Part shown: positions 7,047 through 15,500 of the stretch, piece by piece
Numbering within the stretch: position 1 is the first letter of the stretch
Layout: each line of letters starts with the position of its first letter
Source of the DNA: a virus
Length of the DNA stretch: 38,700 bases
Direction: 5' to 3' (one strand)
IMG/VR virus record: IMGVR_UViG_3300034198_012379
Span: 1-38,700 of that record
Notes under the pieces: generated by a model
Seen by the model: the letters and a program-made list of their open reading frames with translations, nothing else
Databases searched by the model: none
Told to the model about the DNA's origin: nothing
Program-made: the position numbers and the translations under genes

Positions 7047-8237
7047 CTAACCGGCGAAGTCAACTAGGGAGGTGATCGATTCGTAGGTCAGCCCCCAATA
7101 CTCGGCAGACTGCTCCTTGCTCCTGGTGTTCCGGTAGTGCTTCTGGAAGGTCTTGATGGTGGTGTGCCCCATCTCCTTCATCACCTCATCGGTCGAGACT
7201 GTGGGGGCAAGGTAGGATCCGAACGAGTGCCGGGTAAGGTCTCTGTTTGCCAGGGACCACTCTGCGATCAGGGTGCCGTCAGGACGGCGGATCAGGTGCG
7301 TCCTGCGCTTCCGGTAGTTCACCGGGCAGATCCTACCCTTGTCCTCCTTGTAGGCTGTCAGCCAGGACAGCAGGGTCGTGTTGAGCGTGACGTATCGCAT
7401 CACGGCACCCGTCTTCCCTGCGTTCTTCTTGTCGCGGATTGCCAGGATTCCCTGCGCCCATCTGACGTCCTCCCAGGTGATGCCGTTGTCAGACTCGAAC
7501 TCTCCCGTGGGACGCAGACCGGCGAAGCAGAGGACGGCGAAGTAGAGACCCATCGGTCGGTCCTCACGCAGACACCTGACCAGCAACTCACGAAGCTGCT
7601 CGGGCTGTAGGATTGCCACCTCCCTCGCCTCCAGGGACTTCACTCGGATGGCAGTGATAGGGTTCTTGGTGACCTTGCCGTTGGCGATAGCGTGAACGTA
7701 GAGGGACCGCAGCATCTTGACTGCGGTGTTGTGGGTCTTGGGTGCCCACTTGTTCCGCTTGTCGGCTGCGGAAATCTCGTCACGCCAGAAGTCGATGTCC
7801 ATGGTGCCGACCCGGTGGTCCCAGAGTCCCGGGGTGAACTTGCGTTCCAACCAAGTCCATGCTGTTGACACCGACTTCTTCGGGTGATCAACAAGGTAAG
7901 CCGCAAGCAGGACGCGGAGGGTAGGGGATCTCCGCTCGGCTGCGGCACGGTCGAGCATCTCGTTGCAGAACTCCTCCAGTCCCTCATACCCTAGCATCTG
8001 TGCCTCCTGATCCACTCTGATGGCAGTCTCGATCAGTGCGGTGGGTGCGGTCGAGACGTTCCTGCCCGTGTCCTTCATGGACCTCCTGATCTGGTCCGCC
8101 CTTGCCTTGGCTGCCCCTTCTGTTGGGAAGTTCTCGCGGGACCGGGATCCCGTAGGGCTGAGCGATGCGGGGATCGATAACTGCCACGACCCTGACTGCG
8201 GATCGAGGTAGGGGATCAGAGCGGGGGTTCTGGGCAT
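7047..8237 (-). CDS. int: Tyrosine recombinase (phage integrase)
   Basis: This 396-residue protein has an N-terminal arm-binding region, a core-binding SAM-like region (about residues 100-195) and a catalytic domain. Visible catalytic positions are R242 (FAGLRPTGEFE), a Lys near 270, R336 (LTRHSFGSYL), H358 (EMGHTT) and the nucleophile Y368 (KHYRNT). The first His of the usual HxxR box is replaced by D333. It would integrate the phage at attP (9281-9322) into tRNA-Lys and, with a directionality factor, excise it. The gene is transcribed with the late block and is separated from attP by the lysin. Confidence 0.9.
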   Translation of the reverse strand: MPRTPALIPYLDPQSGSWQLSIPASLSPTGSRSRENFPTEGAAKARADQIRRSMKDTGRNVSTAPTALIETAIRVDQEAQMLGYEGLEEFCNEMLDRAAAERRSPTLRVLLAAYLVDHPKKSVSTAWTWLERKFTPGLWDHRVGTMDIDFWRDEISAADKRNKWAPKTHNTAVKMLRSLYVHAIANGKVTKNPITAIRVKSLEAREVAILQPEQLRELLVRCLREDRPMGLYFAVLCFAGLRPTGEFESDNGITWEDVRWAQGILAIRDKKNAGKTGAVMRYVTLNTTLLSWLTAYKEDKGRICPVNYRKRRTHLIRRPDGTLIAEWSLANRDLTRHSFGSYLAPTVSTDEVMKEMGHTTIKTFQKHYRNTRSKEQSAEYWGLTYESITSLVDFAG

Positions 8238-8241
8238 GGCT

Positions 8242-8301
8242 TTACTTGACGTGGGAGATCAGGGTGGCGATCTTCTCGAACAGTAGGGTAAGCCTCTTCA
8301 C
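8242..8301 (-). CDS. Possible 19-residue peptide
   Basis: A GTG at 8301 overlaps the lysin stop (GTGA) and is preceded by GGAGGTGAA, one of the few good Shine-Dalgarno sequences here. The frame reads VKRLTLLFEKIATLISHVK and stops 4 bases before the integrase ATG. The peptide could form a short basic amphipathic helix. It may be a real peptide or only a coupling leader that carries ribosomes to the integrase start. Confidence 0.3.
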   Translation of the reverse strand: MKRLTLLFEKIATLISHVK

Positions 8302-9155
8302 TGCTTCACCTCCAACCTCGCGAGGTAGTTGATGATTCCGCTCAAATAGACCCGGGCCAGATCGTCGTGACGAGCACCCCATCGATCCCACTCCTCCGGG
8401 TTGTCAGCGAAGAACGGCTCAAGCAGCACGGCAGGGCAGTGGGTCTCGGTGAGGAACTTGTCGCCCCGCCCCTTGACTGGCGTCTTGAGACCGCGACATG
8501 GACCGACCCGCCCCTGCTCCATCGCTTCGATCATGGCCGCACCCAGATCGCTCTTCAGCGTGTGAGCGATGACCTCGAACCCCTTCGCCTTACCTACGGT
8601 CTGGCCTTCCTCCTTGTAGGCATTGAAGTGCAACTCGACTGCCATGGTGCAGCCTGCCGCCTTCAGTTGCCGAGCGATGTCCTTCATGGCAGACCCGTAA
8701 CCCTCACCGGCATACCGGTTGAAGACGGTGGCCTTGATTCCCTGCGCCCGCAGGAGGGTCCAGAGCGACTGCGCCACCCGGGAGTTGTAGTTCCACTCGG
8801 ACACCTTGCCGTCCGCTGACACGGCCCCCTTGTCACCGGCACGAGAGTGCCCCACGCAGATGCCGACGTGGGCATCGACGGGGATCGTAGCCGGACCTCT
8901 TAAGTCCGGTGGCGTGGTGATTAGCCCAGGATCCCGAGTCGTGACGCTTCGACCGTGAGAGATCCCCGACCCACCACCACCACCAGCAGCAGCTTCGACG
9001 GTGAAGACTTTCATGTTCCCCGTGCGCTGCCACTCAGCCTCCCTCTTCTGGGCTGCCTCCAGTTCGTCCGTGAGTGATCGGATAAGGACAGGGGATCTGT
9101 GGTCTACTGCCCCGTGGAGTGCGGCGACGATATCAAGGGTGGTTCGATGGTTCAT
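8298..9155 (-). CDS. N-acetylmuramoyl-L-alanine amidase endolysin (Amidase_3)
   Basis: This 285-residue protein has a zinc-dependent amidase domain from about residue 95 to the end. Likely zinc ligands are H103 (CVGHSRAG), E120 (VSEWNYN) and H176 (ELHFNA). The catalytic glutamate is E246 (LLEPFF). It cleaves the lactam-peptide bond of peptidoglycan at lysis. The first 60 residues form a helix, then a poly-Gly linker (AAAGGGGGSG), without a signal peptide, so it would need a holin. It lies just downstream of attP, and its start is preceded by GTGGGGG but no classic Shine-Dalgarno sequence. Confidence 0.85.
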   Translation of the reverse strand: MNHRTTLDIVAALHGAVDHRSPVLIRSLTDELEAAQKREAEWQRTGNMKVFTVEAAAGGGGGSGISHGRSVTTRDPGLITTPPDLRGPATIPVDAHVGICVGHSRAGDKGAVSADGKVSEWNYNSRVAQSLWTLLRAQGIKATVFNRYAGEGYGSAMKDIARQLKAAGCTMAVELHFNAYKEEGQTVGKAKGFEVIAHTLKSDLGAAMIEAMEQGRVGPCRGLKTPVKGRGDKFLTETHCPAVLLEPFFADNPEEWDRWGARHDDLARVYLSGIINYLARLEVKQ

Positions 9156-9175
9156 CCCCCACTTTATAGTAGTTC

Positions 9176-9216
9176 GGTCATTCTAGCAAGCCGCATACAG
9201 TCATTGTTTGGTCATT
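9176..9216. promoter_or_regulatory. Left integrase arm-type sites (three repeats)
   Basis: Three direct heptamers, GGTCATT at 9176-9182, AGTCATT at 9199-9205 and GGTCATT at 9210-9216, lie on one side of the tRNA-like core. Matching copies lie on the other side at 9409-9438. The layout fits arm-type binding sites of a tyrosine integrase. Confidence 0.6.
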
Positions 9217-9246
9217 GGGGAGACCGGCACCATCACCGGTCTCCCC
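9217..9246 (-). terminator. Strong hairpin between attP and lysin
   Basis: Perfect 11-bp inverted repeat: GGGGAGACCGG (9217-9227) and CCGGTCTCCCC (9236-9246) with an 8-base loop. There is no T-tract on either side, so it is a terminator-like or RNA-processing hairpin. In an integrated prophage it would sit about 35 bases behind the restored host tRNA-Lys gene and in front of the lysin. Confidence 0.45.
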
Positions 9247-9280
9247 TCAAACCGCATTCTCCATCGGGCTATTTGTGTTA

Positions 9281-9322
9281 TGGACAGACTGGGACTCGAA
9301 CCCAGGACCAATTGGTTAAAAG
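9281..9322 (-). other. attP: attP core: 3' half of a tRNA-Lys(UUU) gene
   Basis: On the minus strand the segment reads as tRNA from the anticodon loop to the discriminator: loop CTTTTAA (9322-9316, anticodon TTT), stem half CCAAT, variable TGGTC, T-arm CTGGG-TTCGAGT-CCCAG (9293-9289, 9300-9294 and 9305-9301 counted from the plus strand) and acceptor strand TCTGTCC with A73 at 9281. No CCA is encoded. No matching acceptor 5' strand or D-arm exists upstream, and the other anticodon stem half pairs poorly, so it is not a working tRNA. A tRNA 3' half beside an integrase is the classic attachment core. Confidence 0.8.
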
Positions 9323-9408
9323 ACAAGAGGGACTGAACCGGGATTTCGGAATACCCCGTAGGATTTCCCCTGCTTCCCAGCAAAACTGGGCAGAAAGTAT
9401 GGTTTTTG

Positions 9409-9438
9409 GGTCATTCGTAGAGTCATTGTAGGGTCATT
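9409..9438. promoter_or_regulatory. Right integrase arm-type sites (three repeats)
   Basis: Three direct heptamers, GGTCATT at 9409-9415, AGTCATT at 9421-9427 and GGTCATT at 9432-9438, are spaced 12 and 11 bases apart. They repeat the G-A-G order of the left cluster in the same orientation. The 9323-9408 stretch between core and arms holds the 15-mer also found at 33852 and no gene. Confidence 0.6.
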
Positions 9439-9451
9439 CTGCTGCCTGCAA

Positions 9452-9491
9452 ACCACTCCCCGGTTGGCTGGATTCCAGGCCCGGGGGTGGT
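9452..9491 (-). terminator. Hairpin downstream of the giant gene
   Basis: ACCAC-T-CCCCGG (9452-9463) pairs with CCGGGGGTGGT (9481-9491) with one bulged T and a 17-base loop. It lies 32 bases after the giant gene's stop. The T-run is weak (GGTTTGC), so it may be a partial terminator or protect the mRNA 3' end. Confidence 0.4.
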
Positions 9492-9522
9492 GCAGGGTTG
9501 CAGATCCCTAGTGCGCTGTCAA

Positions 9523-12500
9523 TCAGTTGGAGAGACCCTCGATCTGGTCCTCGACCGACCGGGAGAGGATGCCGACAGCCCGCCACCGGCGAAGCTGTTC
9601 CTCTCTCGCGCCCGAGGGCAGCCGGTTCAACTCGGTTGCCATCGCCTGGGCCTTTGCTCCTGACGCAGTGCCCATGCCCTGGAAGGATTTCTCCAGCTTG
9701 GTGAGGGTGGGCTTGGTGCCGGTGACCTCGACGTCCTCGGCGATCTCGGACAGGAGTCGAGCCTCGTCCGAGGTGATGCGCCCTGCCTTGAGTAGATCCT
9801 CTACCTTGGCCTGGGCCTTGGCTGGATCTTTGCGGACGTCCTCCGTCAGCTTGTCCCACCGTTTGTCGGCTGCCTTGCCCTTGGTGACAGAGGCAGGTTC
9901 GAACAGCGCAGCCTCGATGTCGTCGCCCAGCCCGAAGGACCGGACGGTTCGGGCCATGATGTCGTAGATCAAGGTGCCGTTGCCGGACAGCCTGCCCGCA
10001 GCCTGGGCGGTGTGGTGCGCTGCCAGGGTCAGGTCGTGCAGGTTGATACCGTCCTCGGTCATGTTCCAGAGATCGCCCAGAGGACGTGCAACAGATTCAA
10101 TGGATTGTAGGATCGGCAACTCCGCACCCCTCCCTGCGTTACCCATGGCAGCCTGGGCAATCGAGTTGATGCCCTGACCGAACAAGAAGATCCCATTGAG
10201 GGGGCCGAGGAGGGTGGCGGCGAGGTAGTCCCCCCACTCGAAGTCCTCCTCGTCGTCGTCGTTGAACGGGGCGCGGATCAGGTCCGAGGCAAGCTGGAAG
10301 ATCGTGGGCAAGATGAGGTGCCCGATGATCAACCGCTTCGCGAAGTCTTTACGGGCACCGGCACGACCGGCACGCATGTCACCGAACGCTTCCCAGGTCG
10401 ATTGGAGATACTGCCGGGGAGAGGTGAGATACATCGTAAAGACCCGGGCGATGCTGCCATCCTGCTCGAAGGTCGAGAGGTCTTTGATGTTCCCAGCCTG
10501 CTGGTTGCGGTCGGTTGCCATCTCGAAAGCCTCGACAGCGAAGTCCTCGATCTCCTGCTCGGTAGCCTCCGGGTTGCGTTTGAGCGCAACGTCCCTGCCA
10601 TGCATGTAGGCAGCATACCCACCGACGATGACCGGGATGATGTCACCCGCCCGACCCGTCACCATGCCGAACTCGACTACTGCCATCAGAGTTGACTTCG
10701 GCTTCTGCTTGCCCCCGACCATGCGGTCGATGTTGCCCGAGATGGTCGCCATGATGTCCCGGTCGTAGCCACTCTCGAACCTCCGTTGGGTGTAGGCTAG
10801 GGATGCCATCTTGTCCCAGTTGCCCTTGGGATCAGTCCAGAACTTGGCTTGATACTTCAGGAAGGACTTGACCGGCACGTCGAACAGGTAACCAGGGAAC
10901 GCAGTCAACTGCTTGAAGAACACCCCCCAGTTGTAGGCGAGCGAGGCGATGACGTGCGCCCTGCGGATCTTGTCGAGGTAGCTGATCTGCTTGGCACCAC
11001 GGTTCCCACCATCCGCGAAGTATTGCAGCCTCGCCTGGATGGCATCGTTCAACTGCTGGGACGCATTCTGCGTGATCGCCTTCTGCACGTCCTTATGGCT
11101 TAGCACTGATCGCAACTCCTGCATCGGCTCAGCCCACACCGTGAAATGCTTGGCCTGGGCAACGTGCTGAGTGTAGAGCGAGAGTGCCCCGACCGATGTG
11201 TCCGGCTCAGCCTTGTGCTTGATCCGGCCTGACAGGAACCCTGGAGACAGCGAGCCTCCTGCGGGGATGTTGCTGTCGATCAGGTTGTCGATCTTGACCC
11301 GGTCGGAGACGAACCGGAGCGGAGAGTAGTGCCGGACCTTCGGCAGGCTGGCACCGTAGACCCTGCGGTAGACCTGATTGATCTCGTCGTAGCCGGTCTC
11401 GTATCGCTCGGACAGGAAGTCGCGGATTGCTAGGGACTCAGACGTGAGGAACTCCTCGATCTGATCCATGGTCTCCTGGGAATACCCATGGTATTCCATG
11501 GTCTGCCCGACACCATCCTGCATCCACATCATCGAGAGGTTGATCGCTTGATCCTGGGACAGCCGCATCTCCTCAATCGTGACCATCGACTCGTTGACGA
11601 ATTCGACACCGGTCAGGGTGGTCTTCTTCTCCTGGGTCGCGATTCGCTTCTCCAGCCTCTTGATCTCATCCTTGTCCGTCGCGGAAGCAAGGGTGGTCCG
11701 AAGCCCGTTGATGATGGTGTTGTGAGCGTCGAGTGCATTGAGGATTCTGGATTCCTCATCTGCCGACAGACCTAAGCCGACCGCGGTCAGCTTGCCGTTC
11801 GCGAGCCCACGAGCTTGCATGATCGGGATGTTCTTAGTATACCGGGCACCCTTCTCGAAGGTCCGCTTGATGACTCCGGTGTCGTCGTGCTCCTGGGTTT
11901 GCTCAACGTGCCTGACGCTGACCTTGTGCCGCCACTTAGCCTTGGCGATCTCGGAGCTTCCTGACCGGTCGATTCCATAGATGTCCGCCAGGAATTCTGA
12001 CAACCGGTTGAGTTCGTTCCCAACTTCGTTCGCCTCCCGGTGGGTGGCTCGGTGGACGAGTCTCGTGCCCCACTCGTTGAGCGCACTGCCGAGGGTGCCG
12101 GTGGCCTTGTCAGCCCGGGATGCCGCATTGAGCAACCACTCCCAGGAGATTAGGTTAGCGTGGAACTGGGCGAACTTCGCATCCTCACTGCTCTGCTTCG
12201 CTGCCTCGCGTTTCGCATCGGAGTCGTTGAGCAGCCCCTTCCCGCCCGTGATGGTGTTGACCATCGTGGTGCGGATCGCATCGACCCTGGCCTTGCGGTC
12301 AGCTTCGAGGATCTTGCGAGTGAGTCTCCCTTCGCCGATCATGGTGGTGATCTCGTCCACGATCTCTACCAGATCCTCAACGGACTTGGATTCCGGGGCA
12401 CCATAGCGGACCACCCGCAGCAACTCCTCGCTCTTCTGCTGGGTCACGGCATCGTCCTGACTGAGCGCGATCTCCGCGTCGAGTCCTCGGATCTTCTCCC

Positions 12501-15500
12501 CGGCTTTCTCTGCGTCCAGTTCTAACTCGACTGCGATCAGCTTCAATTCATCAGTGACGACGTGCCCTACGGTTGAGATGTCTCTGTTCTTGTGGTCCTT
12601 CCTGGCAAGCCCCTTGTCCATCAGGTCGTCGATCTGGTTGAGCAGGCTGCGCTTCGCCTGTTTGTCAACCAGTGCATAGGCACGCTCGATCCGGTCTTGC
12701 AGCTTGGTGAGTCGCTCGAACGGGGTGCCGGACTTGATGAGGGCACCGAACCCTCCCAGGCTAGCCCTGCTCTCACGAGGCAACGTCGCGATGATTTTCT
12801 CCAAGGTGTTGGAGTGATCGATCAGGCGCATCCGTGCCGCCAGAGTCTGCCGTGGGGTGTAGTTGAGATCGACCCGCAGGACAGAGGTTCGTTCGAGCTT
12901 CGCCAGATCCTTCTCTGACTTCGTCAGGGATGCGACCAGCTTCTTGTTGAGCGAAGCCAGCCGAGGGGCAGCGGACGATCCCTCCGCTTGATCCCGAAGG
13001 TCAGCGACCTTGGCCTTGACCTTTGCGATCCTCGCCTCATGGGCATCGACCTCGTTGACGATCTCGGTCTCCTGGGCAGGAGTCAGGTTCGGCATGCTCA
13101 GCCGGACTGCCGCTGCCGCCGGTCCCCCGGCTTTGAGTTTCTGGGCATCTGCCAGCTTGATGGACCTCACCATCGGACGCATCCCGCCGGACTTGATCAG
13201 GCTGCCACGGGCACCGTTGCTGGTGGCCACGGCATTGCGATCCTGGGCGACCTCACGGGAGATCTCTGCCAGGGCAGTGCGTGCAGCCCTGACACTCTCC
13301 AGGGATGCCTTGGTCTCGACCAGGGGACCACGTCCCACTGATAGGGTGGGACCGATCTCCCTGCCCTCCTCCTGCACCCACAAGGGCAGGAGACCCACCT
13401 TCTGCGGGGCATACTCGGTGGTGCCTCCGTCTGCGGTCTGGTTCTTCTCACCGTGAGGACCGAAGTTAACCCACGAGTTCTGCCCCCGGGTCTCTGCCGT
13501 CATGGCAGGGAGGGCAGCCGGGGAATACATGGCTGCGTGAGACTGCCACGCATTCTCCTCACCGGCGGCACGGAATCCGAACCCTTCCTTGATGTGCCCG
13601 AAGTAGTCATGCACCACCCGGAAGACATCGTTCGCGACCATCTTGTGCCCGTTGATCACCTCGCCGGTCTCGACCAGCATCGGGTTCTTAGACACGTCAA
13701 AGGCTGCACTCTCAGGACCACCGAACCCATCGGAGGTTGGGAAGAACCAGAGGTGCCCATTCTCGACCACGTCAAGGATGGCATTGCGAGGGTTGCCGTA
13801 TGGGTCCGGCGCACCGGCAGGGATCGGCTCGATCTTCAGACCGGTGGCCTTCACGAATTCATACTGCGCCAGGGTCTCCTCGATCATGGCCGAGTAGGAT
13901 GCAGCCACGGCAGGATCTTCAGGTCTGCTCTCCATCTCATCAAATGCCGCAGCGATCCGAATGGCGCGGGACTTCTTGACGTTGACGTAGCGGGAGGGTG
14001 GTGTGTAGGTCAACCCCCTGCTGGCAGTGTAGTCGATGGCAGCCTGACGGGCAGGCATGTGAGGACCGAACTCCACTCTGGTCTCCTCGGTGGCACCAAC
14101 TCGCACCACGTTGGCGAAGATCGGCATGCCCTCCAGGGCGCGACTGCCGACCGACAGGGTGACACCGACCCCAGTCTTGATCTGGACGTCCTCACGGGCT
14201 GCGTCTTGGACTGCAATCGCATCACCGTAGGCGACCACTGGGACGGTGCTTGCATCGTATTTGTCCGCAGGACCAGGGTCTTCTGACCGGACCATGTAGA
14301 CAACGTCAGGGGTGCCGAGGGCATCGACGTCCCAGTCGCCAGCTTCCGCCAGATCGAAGAGCACCCGGCAGACCGGGCGGAACCCGTGCGGTGCGTAGAG
14401 GTTGGGCAGGAATCCACCGATATCGAATGCATCGAGACGGTTGGCATACTGCGATGCCTCGGCCAGGATTGGCCGGATGTCTGCCTTGGATCCTGGGAGT
14501 TTGTAGACGCTGACAAGGTCACCATCGCCGGTGACCGCAACCCCGGCAGTGTTGTCCGGGGAGGTGAATAGAGAGGTGGCAGGATCTAAGTAGAACGAGA
14601 GATCCTTTACGGTGACAGCCTTGCCCTGCTTGTGCTCATCGCGAACACGCTGGAGGGCATCTCGGAATGCTAGACCTCTGGCGTTTCGTTGTTCCCTTGT
14701 TTCTCCTCGTCCTGCAAAAGAGACTGTAGATAGAGACCCATCCCGAGTTGCTCCTTGCGACGTTGCAGATCTGCCTGACGTGCCTCCTCGTCCTTCTGGG
14801 CTCGTAGGGCGATCAGTCTCTCCGCGAAGATCTTGATCTTGTCGTCCGACAGCGTTCCCGCTATCTCGTGAGGCTCGATCTCTTGCCTCTCGGGCTTGGG
14901 TTCCAAGCCCCCGTCTGTCTGCGAGTTTGAGGAGTTCTTCATCGTATGAGGATTTGAGTTTTTCGGAGTTCTTCTTGTCGGTCAGCTTAGCCCAGAGATC
15001 CTTCTCTGGATACCACAAAATTGCCTGAATGTCAGCGTTGGAAACCTCGACACCTTTCGCGAGCATCCGCTCCCGAACTTCGTTCACGATTGCAGAGATG
15101 ACCCTCCGGTCTGCGTCCGCAGGGGCATCCTTGATCGCAGGCAACATGGTCTTGGCAGCGGCAGCCCACTCGGGCTTGAGACCACCCTTCTCCTTGCTCC
15201 GCAGGAGATCCATGGGCATCATCTCGGTCCTGCCTTCCTTGTTGTAGGCAGCATCGAGAAGTGGGAATACCTCCTTCTTGGTCAGCTTTTTCTTGGCATT
15301 CTTGCCACCCTCGGCAAGCCTCGCCTTCTGTGCCTTGGCCAGGACTTTGTCCTGTAGCTTGGTGATCCTGGCAGCCAGTTCGAGGATCGGCAGGGTGCCG
15401 TTCCGAAGGGCAGCGATCTCATCCTTGGTGATCCTGGCAGCCACGAACCGTGCCCGCTCCAGTTGGTCGGGGGTGATCTCTCCTGCCAGGAATGCATCCT

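Noticed and set aside
9281-9370. A working tRNA-Lys gene
   Set aside because: Only the 3' half is present. No acceptor 5' strand complementary to TCTGTCC and no D-arm is found upstream on the minus strand, and the other anticodon stem half mispairs. It is better read as an attP core.
14010-14540. 176-residue alternative frame on the minus strand within the giant gene
   Set aside because: The product is almost pure S/R/P/T/W, as expected from out-of-frame reading, while the giant's frame there carries a recognisable GNAT-like block. This contrasts with the 14670-14942 frame.
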